DNA of 14,401 bases from Tetmemena sp. SeJ-2015. Taxonomy: Eukaryota > Ciliophora > Spirotrichea > Sporadotrichida > Oxytrichidae. Below are positions 1 to 11,173 of the stretch, piece after piece (within the stretch, counting starts at the first letter, position 1; each line of letters starts with the position of its first letter). Where the stretch lies: the NCBI GenBank assembly GCA_027382625.1, contig JAJKFJ010021406.1, positions 1-14,401 on the forward strand, in the 5' to 3' direction. The notes under the pieces are model-generated. The model was not told the DNA's origin. It was given only the letters and a program-made list of their open reading frames with translations, and did not search any database. A program made the translations under genes and the position numbers.

Positions 1-123
1 CCCAAGCGACTTTTGTACAACGTCACTTGTCCTAATAATTAAGTTAAAATATGAATTTCAATTTTGATTATTTAAATATCAACGAGTCACACCAAGATAT
101 ATAGATAAATAAGAATAAATGAT
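1..123. other. AT-rich left edge, possible 3' tip of a + strand gene
   Basis: This stretch is AT-rich after the first 35 bases. Under a code with TGA as the only stop, + frame 3 is open from base 3 to a TGA at 120-122, giving about 39 codons rich in Asn, Gln and Ile. That TGA lies one base from the TGA of the large minus-strand gene (124-126). It could be the end of a convergent gene that starts outside the window, or chance openness in AT-rich DNA. No promoter, RNA gene or known motif is visible. Basis: sequence seen; gene assignment is only inference. Confidence 0.2.
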
Positions 124-3100
124 TCAAAGACAGTCCTTAAACTTCTGTATCTCCTGGTCTCTATCAATTTGAATTTAGTTTATGAGTTCTAGTTTCTTCT
201 TGTACTTTTCCATCTTCCTCCTTTCCTCTAGACTTATCATGAGGTTGTGAGATGGTTTTTTGGGAACTGGTTGTTGTTCTGAAGATATAGCTCCTTGGCT
301 TTGGAATTAATGAGTGGATACGTTCATCTTGAGTTGGTTTGAGGAGTGTGAGTTGCTGTGGTTGTTGCTGCTTTGATAGCCGTTGGCAGTGATGTGGCTG
401 GTATTTTGAGTAGAGCCATTTGCAACGTTAAGATGCGAATGTTAGTTTTCCTCATGGAGAGTGGAGTAGCTGCCTCCATTGGATTCCTTGGTGGCTTTGG
501 GTTAGTTGCTCATTTACTGATTCTTGTACTGCTGTATTCTCTGGAGTAGTTCATTTCTTTGGCTGTCCTAGAGGTTAAGTCTGTGAGATTTCTAGATGAA
601 TGCTTTCTGCATTATGTCGTTTTCAATGTTCAGCAATCTCAGTTCCTCTTCTTGATTTGTGTCTAATCTCTCCAGTTGTTCCTGAGTTGCAATTATCAAA
701 TTAGAAGGAGAGGAGCTTATTCCTCCGCTGCTGTTTTAGTTGATGTGCTTGATTTGTTTGACTATGATATCTGCAGTAGTGTGATTGTCTCCTCCACTAG
801 CGTCTCCCTCACTATCTAATGATATCTTTTTGAGATTAGGGAACACCTGAGTGCTTTGGCAGTGATTCAAATTTTAGTTGTTTATCTTCTTAAACGGTAA
901 GTTAGTAAGAGTAGCTCCTGATGAGAATCTTTTCATCTTAGGTTGACCTAGGAGGTTGTTTGAGCAGGCTGACACCGAGCTCTATCGGTTTCCATTATGA
1001 CCTCTATGCTTTGAAATCCTAGAGTTCTAAGATGAGGATCTGTAAACCTGCCCATTGTTTATGAACTAGAAATTGGTGAGAAAGAAGTCGTTAGTTGAGC
1101 TGCTATGTCTTATATTCTCAATGGGGGAGTGATAGAGACTCTCTCTGTTTATTTGTAGGCCGTTTTAGTTGAAATGAGGATGCTTATCCATTTCATGAAG
1201 GAAGTTTTAAAAATGGCTCAGCAAGTCTTTCTTTGAATCTTGGCCGCATATACAAGTCTACTTTCCACAGTAGCACATAGAAGGCGGTCTACTGTTATAC
1301 TTCAATTAAAATAGCACATATTTAAATCCTATCAAGCTTAAAGTGTCCTCATTAGAGGGCATCTTATAATTCTGACCTTTAATGATATTGGCAGCTACCT
1401 TTTCTTTAAAGAAGAGAGAGTTGGGGAGGCAAGACTGCTTACGGTTTGAGGAATCTTGATGTTGCAGATACTTATTATAATCTTAGCCTTGTATCTTATC
1501 ATTCGGCTGGTTGTCTCTGGTGATCCCTCCATTGAGATTCCTTTAATTGATCTGAGCCAGCTTGCCGTTATAAAGATTCTTAGGACTCATAATCTTAGTT
1601 AGATTCTCAGAGTAATCCACTCCGACTGAATAGTCTTCATGGATGCTTGAAACATTCACACTTTGGTTGTATTTCAAGCCTCCTTGGATAATTTTGCTTT
1701 GAGCTTTCTTCCTCTAGTCCTTTCCATTTTGAAACTGGTTTTGAATATTGTTATCTTGCTGTAAACTCATCTGAGACATAGTCTTCATCATTAAACTCTT
1801 GAAAGAAGAGAGTGTCTTTGTCATTGAGTTACCTTCAAAGTCGTTATTGTTGTTATTGTTGTTATTATTAAAGTTATGAGCTTGGCCTTAGCCAGCATAA
1901 CTGTTGCGGCCACCAGTTTCGAAAGCTTGAAGCTTCTACAGAGAACCTCTATTAACTTTATGGTCAAGGACTTGAGTAGAAGGGTTCGAATTCATTTATT
2001 TATGTGCTTGCTCTTGCCTGGTTTTATCTTGATAGTATTTGTTCAGCTTCTCCTGAATTTTCTTAAACTCTTCAGTCTAGACTGGCTTCTTGATTATGTG
2101 AGTTTGAGTTCCTGGCTTCTTAGCCTCTATCTCTTGATAGTTATGTGGCTGATTAATTTCTGCTTGTGAAGACTAAGATTATGAAAATTACTGATTTGCC
2201 AAGAATGGAGATATCACACCAAGATTCATTTAATTTCTAAGCTGATTATCAAGCTTAAGTTTGATCGAATTCATTGGGGGAGATTACAATTCATCTTAAG
2301 CATCTTGACTGAACTAATCAGACTGCATTCTAGGGTGGTGGCCATACTTTGAGTTCACCACACTATTCAGTGATTTGAAGGTGTTTGTGTCCCTCTTAAT
2401 AGGTTCTTGCTCCATTGAAGCCATTAGCGGATCTTGCGAGGGGCTGAGGGCGATATGCTGTTACGACATTTCATACTGATGCTAAATATTGCTTTAGATT
2501 AGTTTATTATTCTCCTTGTTGGACTGCACATTTTGAGACTACTTTCTATAGTGCTGCTGATTCTTAAGCCTGCTATTTGACTTGCTTTTCAGATCCTTGA
2601 TCTCAAACACATTTTTGCTTGGATTGTTTTACATGCCATTTTGCTGCTTATGAATATTTTTCCTGGTGGTTGACTTCTTGAGATTGTTCTCTTTGCTCCT
2701 CTGCTATTCATTCATCTTTCTGATTTGTTGAATTTTTTCAAGCGTCCTCTATCTTTGCTTAGTAGTGCCGTGACTCTCGCCTGTTGCTCTTCTTTGGTTA
2801 ACATCTAAGGCGTTAGAGTCCCTGTCACACCTTTAACTAGCAGGAGAATATATGTCTCTGAATTGATCTTCACTCAAGCCAAGGCCTTAGAGTTGGTAAT
2901 CTCTCTAGGAGTAGAAATTCTGATTGCCTCCTCTTTCGAACTCTTAAAGCTAAACCTAACCACTCTTAATAAGATTGAAGTCTCTCCCATAGTCTTCTGC
3001 ATATGCATCTTCGTTCTCATTTGGAGATAATGAAAAATATAACAGAATAATTATCACTAATTAAAATAAGCATAGGCCCTTTAGCTGTTTACCTTGCATC

Positions 3101-5540
3101 TGCGGAGAGAAGAATAGCAGAGCCTTTTAATCCTGTGGGAATGAGAGTTTATTTGAATTGAAATTCTCATTAGCCTAGTATTTTTGATCGCTCAAAAACT
3201 GTATCTACTAATTTTCATCGTTCTAGCCCAAGTTATACTTGCCAAAGTTATTGCTGAACCTCTGGGTGTGATTATTCTGACAAATAAAAAAATAATCATC
3301 TGGTTCTAGATGTAAGAACTCTGAATAGAGAGTTTATGCTGATGCATTCTGAGCATGGTGTTGTTCTTTGAGTTACTCCTAGAAAGAGTTCTGCTCATTC
3401 TCTTGCCCTTGATAACTTCCCTCCTCTACTTGTAGTTGCTAAAATCATTGTTATCTATCATATACTCGATGAGCTTGTTCTCATGGAGTTACTGAGGACT
3501 TAGAACCTTCTCATTTTCTTAAACTGGCTGCATATCTTAGGAGGGAGAGAGCATTCGTTTCTAAGCTTAGGGGGAATTCTAGTCCACTGCGTATTACTAT
3601 GGCTGCTAATAGTTGCTGTAAAATGCTTGTAGGTTAGTTGGCTGTATCTATACTATAATAGAATATATATTTTTGTTCCTATCTATTAGCTTGACTGCTG
3701 TGATTGCTGCACTTCTTAAATAGATTGGTAGGCGCTGTACTGATTCATTTAAGGCTCTGATGCTATATTCATCATCTGATTGATTGAGCAAGGATTGCTG
3801 TAGTATTTGTGCATCACTGACGCATAAGGTAGAGGTTAAAATAATATACACACACATTCACACATTCAAGATTGCTTGACCATCGGAGAGGGAGATTATG
3901 AGCCATACCCTCCAAGTTAGTTCTGAAGAGTTTAACTGCTACTTGAAGTATCTGACTTTTGAATGAAAGTTTCTTAATTATAGAGTTAAGAATTTTGGTA
4001 TCCGTTAAGAGAGCCAATATTAAAGTTGCTGCACTATTAGAAATTATTAGGATAGACACCCTGTCTCTTCATATCTTGGCAGTTTTTACAGCAGTTACAA
4101 GCCATCGTCGGATTCTGGTTGTTATTAGTTATTGCTGAAAGTGCAAGCTTAGTAGTTTAGACTGTATGCCATCCACTATTTTCCTCTAAGATACTGTCCT
4201 TAGTTTCAGGTATTGCTGCTAGAGGTAAGTTTTGGTAACTTGGCTTATGTGGGGAGATCAACTATTCATTATCGATGCTACCGTTTTAAGTCATGAAAGT
4301 GAAGTTTAGAATTAAGAAATGTGCAAATACATATGATAAGTACTGGACCATCATATTCTAAATGAATTGGGGGTCGTTGGTTAAGTCAACCTGCATCTAA
4401 GATTGTACTTGCTGGAACATCTAGTAGAACTAGTTAAATAGCTGAAAGTACTCTGGCCCTATTTGAGAGGGATCAAAGTTTTACTGCAAGCTCTCCAGAT
4501 TAATTTAAGCTTGCGGTGATTGCTATTGCTATAGTTGTTGGTGTTTTTGGTGAATTCTCTATCCCATGATTCTGGAGTTGATATTCTAAATTGGAGTTTG
4601 ATATTAATCTTAAGGATCAAAATGGTTGTTGTTGTTATTATTGAAATTTGCGTTATGGTTGTATTGATCCTGTAGCTATTCAAAATGAGATCGCATCTAT
4701 TCATCCCTGTGTGTGTCGAAATCCTGACTAAACTGCTCTTGAAAGAGATTTTTGGCTTGACTGTTCTAAGTAAAGAGAGTGGGGTTTGTGATCAAATGGC
4801 CATCATAGCTTCCAGTGATGGGGGTGATTTGTCTGAGCTTGAGTTGGTTTGTTGAAGGAGTAGGAGTGTAGTCCATGCTTTCCTTAGTGTAAGCAGGCTG
4901 GATAGAATCTACTCTTTAGAGCTGAACTTCCAGGATTGGACTCTTTGCGCTAACATAGATATCGTCGCAGAGTTTTGCTTTAGAAGAATTTGATTAGAGC
5001 TTGTCTAGCTTTTAAGAATATCTTCATCCAAGTTGAGTGATTATCTGTTACGTGCAGTATTTGGTGCGAGCTATTACAAGCTTTTCATAATCAAGGATTG
5101 GTTGAACTCATCTGAGCTGCTCTCCGTGTTGAGAGGATACATGGCAAGCAAGCCCTGCATCTTCTCTAGGAAATCATGGTTGCTTTGCATCTGCTCGAAT
5201 AGATTTTGAAACTACTGAGGATCTACTTGGCTGCTCTAAGCACTCAATGTTTCTCTCGCATCTTAGTTCTGATTAAAAGAGCTGCAGTTGAAGTTGAACT
5301 TGGTCTCTAATGAATGGTAGCCTGACTTTGAGCAGCAATAGAGTTTCTATTACTTGGGTTAGCAGTACGAGGGTGGTTAAGGCCTATGGTTTGGAGCGAC
5401 TGAGTAGTAAACGACTGCGTTTCTTCAATCTGAGGTTGCTGTCCAAATGTAGTTTGCTCGAGCATTTTAGCTGAGAGCGAAGAGGGGTGTTGTTGACAGA
5501 GTTGAGATATTTGAATTAAATTGGGAGATGAAGAAGACAT
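124..5540 (-). CDS. Giant Q/N-rich protein of unknown function
   Basis: I do not recognise this gene. Read with TAA/TAG as Gln, one frame is open from about 3290 down to the TGA at 124-126; the upstream part (5540 to about 3300) continues in other frames after single-base breaks near 5280-5312, 5010-5013 (T4 run) and 3286-3292 (A7 run). The start chosen is the ATG at 5540 (MSSSSPNLIQ, AAAATG context); an in-frame ATG lies 18 nt upstream at 5558. Length is roughly 1,700-1,800 residues. It is dominated by Gln, Asn and Ser, with a poly-Asn run near 1843-1870. Two cysteine clusters stand out: CNCCKNC (4079-4105) and CYCGKQTCIC (about 1243-1278), which might bind metal. The last 45 residues form a charged, Lys/Glu-rich helix. 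Likely introns are listed separately. No signal peptide or confident membrane segment is seen, so a cytosolic, nuclear or assembly-prone scaffold protein is a guess only. That it is coding is well supported; its function is not. Confidence 0.8.
1843..1870 (-). repeat. Poly-asparagine codon tract
   Basis: A trinucleotide tract of GTT/ATT on the + strand reads on the minus strand as a run of nine mixed AAC and AAT codons, inside the Q/N-rich gene. The codons alternate irregularly rather than being a pure repeat, so selection for the Asn run is possible as well as slippage. Confidence 0.7.
3057..3092 (-). other. Candidate 36-nt intron in the Q/N-rich gene
   Basis: On the minus strand, exon CAAG is followed by GTAAAC and 36 nt later by a T-rich TTTTAATTAG. 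The length is a multiple of three, so the frame is open with or without splicing. If retained it would encode part of a hydrophobic patch that looks out of place in a Q/N-rich protein. The sequence just downstream (to about 3018) is still hydrophobic, so the acceptor may differ. Supported by motif and by the recurrence of 36-nt introns in this window. Confidence 0.45.
3817..3908 (-). other. Candidate 92-nt intron in the Q/N-rich gene
   Basis: The unspliced frame reaches a TGA shortly after a Ser/Pro-rich stretch. Removing a GTATGG...GCGTCAG segment of 92 nt joins GG to T, giving a Gly codon and continuing directly into a Q-rich reading frame (DAQILQQSLLNQ). The segment contains a TG repeat and a T/C-rich 3' part. 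The alternative is a simple frameshift near 3850. Confidence 0.55.
4278..4343 (-). other. Candidate 66-nt intron in the Q/N-rich gene
   Basis: A GTACTT...CGGTAG segment of 66 nt interrupts the Q/N-rich frame. If translated it gives a hydrophobic patch (SYVFAHFLILNFTF) unlike anything nearby; spliced, the frame stays open. The length is a multiple of three, so only transcript data can decide. Confidence 0.4.
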
Positions 5541-5662
5541 TTTGTAATTTAAATTCATAAGGAACTGTGAGATATTACAGCAAATCGTAAATTAATTAAA
5601 GTGAATATTAATAGAGATAGTGAATGAGAATAATAAAAGGTTATGATAATAGTTTAAAAGAC
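5541..5662. other. AT-rich spacer between the Q/N-rich gene and the tRNA
   Basis: A short AT-rich region holding the presumed promoter and 5' leader of the minus-strand Q/N-rich gene. An in-frame upstream ATG at 5558 lies inside it. No clear TATA box or other element can be singled out from the general AT richness. Confidence 0.4.
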
Positions 5663-5666
5663 AAAA
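5663..5666 (-). terminator. Pol III terminator T4 after tRNA-Val
   Basis: Four consecutive T on the minus strand, five bases beyond the discriminator base of the tRNA, match the usual RNA polymerase III termination signal. Confidence 0.7.
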
Positions 5667-5670
5667 CTTA

Positions 5671-5743
5671 TACTATTGGTGGGGTTCGAACCCACGACCT
5701 TCTGCGTGTAAAGCAGACGTGATAACCACTACACTACAACAGC
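5671..5743 (-). tRNA. tRNA-Val (anticodon TAC)
   Basis: A 73-nt cloverleaf folds on the minus strand. The acceptor stem GCTGTTG pairs with CAATAGT (two G-U wobbles). The D arm has GTAGTGTAGTGGTTATCAC, typical of eukaryotic tRNA-Val. The anticodon stem TCTGC/GCAGA encloses TTTACAC with anticodon TAC, and the T arm GTGGG-TTCGAAC-CCCAC is perfect. The discriminator is A, no CCA is encoded and there is no intron. The internal B box GGTTCGAACCC (5682-5692) and D-arm A box supply the Pol III promoter. It decodes GTA and probably other valine codons. It lies between two minus-strand protein genes in the same orientation. Confidence 0.97.
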
Positions 5744-5938
5744 ATTCTCGACTATCTACCCACTCTACGCAGTTAAGTATAGTCCCTAAACTTTACAATA
5801 AAGCATTCAAATACTCAAGGAAGGGTAGGATAAATCGTAAATTAAGTTTTAGATTTAAAATAAGGACAAAGAATTAATAGATCTCGAAAAGATAAATCTT
5901 TAAGAGAATACAATAATAATTAGTAGGCTACTATTTAA
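5744..5938. other. AT-rich spacer downstream of the GBP-like gene
   Basis: This 195-bp AT-rich interval holds the 3' flank of the GBP-like gene and the 5' flank of the tRNA. No open frame, hairpin or repeat that I can support is visible. Confidence 0.5.
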
Positions 5939-8900
5939 TCAATTATTGCTAAGAGTCTCATCAGTAGAGGAGGCACCTCCACCGTATTCATTTCTACCTA
6001 GGTTGCTTCCAGACATGAAGCTTGCTGCTCCAGTTGAGCCTTACTTTTAGTGTAGATTTCCTCCAAGGAGGTTGGGTTGGTTGGGACTTCCAAGCATACC
6101 ACGGATTGAGTTTGAAATATTGCTAGAGAGAGGAAGTGAGGAGGAGTCATTCCTTTCTGCAGCCGCACTATCTCCGATGAAAAATGATTAGATACATTAT
6201 TTGCTATGAACTTGTCAAATCCTGAAGTAAAGGCTTAAGATGTTCCAATAGGAGCATTTTCCTTCATACCTGCACCCTTGAGTAAGTGTTGACCGAAGGC
6301 TGTGGTATTGAATTTACCTGCATAGCCACTAGCGCCTGAACCTGTGTTGCTTAGTCCACTAGCTGAGCCCCCTTAGCCATAGAGGTAGCCTTTTCTATTC
6401 TTATCACTCTTGAGTCTCTCATTTTCCTTAAGTAGTTGCTCGCTCTTTCTCTAAGCACGATCCAGTTACTCTTGAACCTCTTACTTCTATGTGACTAGGA
6501 AATCTTTCTCAAGACCCCATTTGGCTCTCTCCTTCTCAAATTCGAACACCATAGTGGATCTCTTGTTATCCACTTCTTTTGACTTTTGCTCAACCTCTTG
6601 AATCCTTGCTTTATATGCATCTCTATCTTTGTCCAGTACTCGCTGATGCTCGAGGATGCGTCTGTCCCTCTCTTACTTGAGCTCCTCTACCTCTGCAAGT
6701 AGCCGTTGCTCGTTTTCAAGGAGGTCATTGACTTTCTTCTCCATACTGCCATGGTCTGAGAGTTTGTCTCTCTGCTCCAAATGCAGCTTATTCAATAAGT
6801 TCCTGTTGTCTTTTTCCAGGCCCTTGCACTTTTCTGAAAGATCAGCTACCTGCTTTTGAGATTGCTCTAGTTACTCCTTCATCTGCTGCCTGAACTTGGT
6901 TTCAAGAGAAGCAAGGATGGAACCATTTGTATTCTCTTTGGATTCTTTTTCCTGCAAGTTCTTGCGGCTGATCTGTTCAAGGGTCATCTCGTATTTTCTA
7001 TGAGCGTCTTGCAAATCTGCCTTAGCTTGATCTCTTTGAGTCTCCAAGAAAGCTACTTTGCCCTCCCATAGAGCCTTCTCTTTATCATAGGTTGATCTAA
7101 TTTCAGAAGATTCCCTTTCGATTTCAATAAGAGTAGCCTTGAGTCTTTCATTCTCCTGAATGAAGAGCTCTCTATCTTTAGTCATTTGATCTGTCGTAAG
7201 GATAAGTTGCTCTTTCAACTGATCTATCTCGTGCACATATTTCAATGCGCCTTCATCCCTCTTTTGCAATGCATTAGTCAGTTTCTCTTCAAGAACTGCC
7301 CTCTCCTTTTATATCTCTCCTATTTGCCTCTAGTACTGAACTTCTTGCTCCTTGAATGCTTTACGCTTCTGCTCATACTTTTACTCAGTCTGTTCTTTAG
7401 TTTGATTCATGCGAGCAATAGTCTCCTGCATCTCCTGTTAGTAGTCTTGCTTCTACTGTTACAGTCTCTCATCATACTTAATGGAAATCTCATCATAGTG
7501 CTTCTGTAAATCGTCTATCTTCTTCTGCTAGAATTCAAGTTTCTAACGATAGAGAGCGATCTCTCTTCCATCTTCCAACTTCTTCTAAATGAACTCATCT
7601 GCCACTTCCTAGTTTTTGACTCTTAGCGAGTCTATGCGCTCATTCAGCTTTGCCTTCTCAGTTTGGAAGTCTGTTCTTTGTTCCTCTAGAGCACGTTTCT
7701 TTTTCTCAGCCTCTTCAATGGCGATTTCGTACTTGTTCTTGAGCATAGTTAGTTCTCTATCCTTAGTGGTTAGGCTTTGGTTGAGGTTCTCTATCTTTTA
7801 GAAGAGTTCCTTGCGCTCAGTGTTGAAGCGCTCTAGTTAGGCCTCAATTTGAGAAGCTGTCATATTCTACTCCTTTGGAGAGTCTATCCTCCTTCTCCTT
7901 CAAGGTAGGCTTCAAGGGTCTGAATCTTCTGATTCATAAGGGCGCATTCGTGTTCGTATTAAGCGATTTGATTAGAGAGGCGGATATCATTTTCTCTCGC
8001 ATCTTCCTAGAGCATATTTAGTTCATCCTCATGCTGAGTCTGCTCGTCTCTAAGTCTCTGCTCATACTCATCTTGCAGTTGAGTGAACTTCTTCTGAGCT
8101 CTCTCTTTCTCCTCTGCAAGTCTATGCTCAAGTCTCACCTTGTCTATTTCATAGGTGTTCTTGAGTTGAGCGAGTGACTCCTCTGACTTCTCTTGCAGGT
8201 AGTCTAAGCTCCTCTTAGGAGTTATTGTTTAGCTCATCAAGCTCTCTTTCGAGTTGGGTTATCTGCTACTTGTACCTTATTTCAGTATCTTCTAGCATCT
8301 TAAGCTTTTGAGGTATCAGTGCTTTTGCTCTAATCTAAGAGCTCTCTGTCTCTATGTCTCAATATCGTGGAGAGAGGATTATAGATTGGCTGTATCTTTC
8401 TCATACTCAGCCTAAAGCATTTTATATCTTAGATCCAGTTCAGAATGCTTCTTCAGTAAGTTAGTCCAGCTGACTTTCAAGTCCAGCCCTTGTTTCATTG
8501 AAATTAGTGAGGAGTTCGTTCAGCTCTTTTTAGTGAATCTCCTTAAGATCTTCCACCTGCTTGTAGGCAGACTCTTTGCCCTCTTGAGATTCCTTTGCTC
8601 TAGATTCTACAGTTCACAGCATCTAATCATGGCTCTTTCTTGACTCATCAAGTTGTGCTTTGATTTACTAGATGGACACTTCCTTGAATTCAAGTTTTTG
8701 TCTTAAAATTGCCAGTTCTTTATCAGTTAGAGTTCTCAAGTTTTTGATCTCCTCATTCTTCTCAGAAATCTAGCCGTTGTAATCCTCATCTCTTTGTCTG
8801 TTGAGCTCCTTTAAGTCTTATATCTCAAACTGGAGGCTCTCAGTCTCTTGTCTATTTTTTGTCTTTAGATCTTCAATCGTGCGCTGCATTTCGTTGTACT

Positions 8901-11173
8901 GAGACTGACTAAGAGTCATGTTATTCTTCATATTGGCTTAATTATCTTCCCATATCTGTTTTTCAAGCGAATACTTCTGTTCTAAGTCCTCATACACACT
9001 CTGTAGCTCTAGCAGCTTTTCAGTAGTCTCATCTAATTTAGCACTAAGCGATTTCATTTGAGCATCATACTTCTGCTTGAATCTCTTTGGTGTATTGCTG
9101 GTGATCTTTCTTTTCTCTCTTGAGCTCTGTCTAATACTTCAGCATCCTTGGTTTTAAAATCTGAGATAGTCTTCTCCAAGAATTCCACCTTCTATTCTAG
9201 CAAAGCCTTTACTTTTTCATTCTCACTCTCAGATTGGTAGACTCTTCTCTGTAGATCTGAGGATTACTGCTCTTGATTCATGAGTTTCATCTTGCACTCC
9301 TCTATCTCTCTTTGAAGTTCTCTCTTCTAATTTTCTTGTCTCTCAATCAACTCTCTCTCAAGACTTTAAGAAGAAATAAGTTTCATAAGTTAAGGCTTTG
9401 CTTTTCAAGCTATATCCTATCCAGGTTTTCCCTAAGACTTTGCTCTATGGCACTTAACTCAGCTTTCTCTATCTCACTCATCCTCAGCCTTTACTCGAAG
9501 TTATCCTTTTCTCTTACGTGATCAAGCTTCATCTCTTTTAGCTATTGTTCAAGGTTCTTTTGCTGCTCAGCATTGATTTACTGATGAAGTGTGAATTCAT
9601 TCATGATACTTTTGGAGAAGAAGTCTGCTGCCTCAGTAATAGCTCTCTGAGTGAACTCAAGCAGCATCAATCTTCGGTTGGGGCCTGGAGGACCATTTTC
9701 CATAAAGTACTGCTGGAAACTCAAGATATTCTTCTCATACTCTAGGAAGGATACAAACTCCTTGTTTTTGAGTCTGCGCTCTATTATTCCATAAAACTCC
9801 TGCAGACACATCTGAGTAGCGTGGACTGCCTCTCTCTCATTCTCGTCCCTCAGCTGCTCGTAGATAGTCTGCATTTTATTCTTAAGCTCCTTTACATACT
9901 CCTCTGCCACATTGCCGACGGCTCTCTTCTGAAAGTGTGCAATGGCTTCTTTCTTTGCATCTCGGAAGTAGTCCTTAAGTTCTTCCTCGTCAACTGGAAT
10001 TCTGTTGACTACTTGATCTCTTAGGAAAGTTTCAAAAAGTTGCATGCTCTCCTCAATGGCTTTGTGGCACTCGCTCTTGCAAATGTAAGACCAGGCGTTT
10101 TCAATGTTAGGCACAACTCCGTCATTTATAGATTACACGTAGGACTCAGCCAGAGAGGCCATCATTTGACCAGTGAGTTTTCTACCATTGAGCATTTTGG
10201 GCTTGACTCTGTTAAGGACTTTCCTTCTGAGGGTCATTACCTGCTCAATGAACTCAGCTCTTAACTCGTCTAGATCCATGTTGGCCAGATTTTATAAGTT
10301 CTCTTCGTTTGTTAGTGGCCTGATCATTGTGCAGCAGTCTCGCTCTTTGAAGAAACTTTTGAGCAGTCTTCTGATTCTGTTCTTTTGCTCTACGTTATCA
10401 GAAAAACCCTTCTACAGTTCCAAAGCCTTCTCCAGATACTCCTTTGAGGTCATGGTCTCTCCCTCTGAATCAACCAGCTGCAGAGTGAAGTCTCTCACTA
10501 TCCACATGAAAGAGGGAAAGTAAGTTCCGTATTCCTCCGTATCCACATCATCGCTCCCTCGAGACTTAATGTGGATGTGTTTAGTCAAATTAATCACTAG
10601 AGAAAGATTCTATAAGGCGCTCTCATCGATGCTCCCAACTGAATTGTACAAAAAGTATCTACAAAAATATTCTCACCAAAGAAAACTAACTTACGAGCTC
10701 AAAAGGATGGCCATAGAGAATATTCTCACATCGTGATTCGAATCCTCATCTAGGGCTCCCAGTCCTTCAGTATCCACGATTAGTACGTTGATGGGTTCAC
10801 CATCTGGAGTGGTACCTGGCACAGGTTTTCCCCACAGCCATAAACCCTTAGTGCAGGGATTGATGGATGGACCGACTCCAAAGCCGTTAGATCTATTGAG
10901 GAGCATTCTGTTTAGAAGGTAGCTTTTGCCAGTTCTATACATACCAGCTACTGCAACGATTCCAATAGGTCCATCAATGCTCTTCAGAATTTCGATTGCT
11001 TCCTCAGTCAGCACGAATTCTAAATGCAAAATTAGCTAAGGACAAAAGATGTGCCAGTGTTTATTATAACTCAGTGAATTTATGTGAAACTTACTTCTCG
11101 TGTCTGAATCGTAAACTATGAAAGGAATAGCCTCCTCCTGGAAGACAGGTTTATCAAATCTACTTGAATGCAT
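5939..11173 (-). CDS. GBP-like large GTPase with giant coiled-coil C-terminus
   Basis: This is a guanylate-binding protein of the dynamin/atlastin superfamily, which hydrolyses GTP and in other eukaryotes acts on membranes or intracellular pathogens. Start ATG at 11173, stop TGA at 5939-5941, about 1,700 residues against roughly 600 for animal GBPs. Seen: P-loop GMYRTGKS at residues 52-59, switch I Thr near 83, DTEG at 109-112, the VGSIDE region near 142-147, and the GBP-type RD base-recognition motif at 190-191. Residues from about 300 to 600 are a helical GBP-C-like region; then about 900 residues of Glu/Lys/Gln-rich heptad coiled coil follow, and a Gly/Ser/Asn tail of about 150. Two introns lie near the 5' end. 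TAA/TAG Gln codons are frequent. The frame is clean from 11173 to about 9405, then breaks near 9402-9405, 9111-9114, 8455-8475, 8318-8326, 8209-8222, 7895, 7873 and 6180-6184, with an in-frame TGA at 8614-8616. No CaaX box is seen. GBP identity is firm; biological role is inference. Confidence 0.93.
10659..10694 (-). other. 36-nt intron 2 of the GBP-like gene
   Basis: GTAAGT...TTTTTGTAG on the minus strand interrupts the GTPase domain. Splicing joins TC to A (Ser) and restores the continuous family pattern ILLSS-YFLYNSVGSIDE. Retention would disrupt a conserved block. Donor and acceptor are canonical. Confidence 0.9.
11020..11094 (-). other. 75-nt intron 1 of the GBP-like gene
   Basis: GTAAGT...GCATTTAG on the minus strand separates a 79-nt first exon (26 codons plus one base) from the exon carrying the P-loop. 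Splicing joins A to AA (Lys) and gives YDSDTRKFVLTEEAIEIL, the usual GBP N-terminal pattern. Retaining the intron would place an in-frame TGA ahead of the GTPase domain. Confidence 0.9.

Noticed and set aside
4459..4704. Minus-strand Ile/Asn/Thr-rich ORF beginning MNRCD
   Set aside because: Out-of-frame reading of the Q/N-rich gene, whose frame here gives regular Gln/Asn/Phe text (FEQLQDQYNH) with TAG/TAA as Gln.
8606..8617. GTGAACTGTAG as an 11-nt intron removing the in-frame TGA
   Set aside because: It has GT...AG ends but is far shorter than any intron seen here or known in ciliates, and its removal would shift the frame away from the coiled coil.
9085..9115. Two separate frameshifts around 9090-9110
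   Set aside because: A single missing A in the run at 9111-9114 gives one continuous acceptable frame, so the simpler explanation was kept.
6656..10523. Several + strand ORFs of 60-116 codons rich in Leu and Ser
   Set aside because: They are antisense shadows of the GBP coiled coil; Glu/Lys/Gln codons read backwards give Leu/Phe/Ser. The minus strand carries the conserved GTPase motifs and the heptad pattern.
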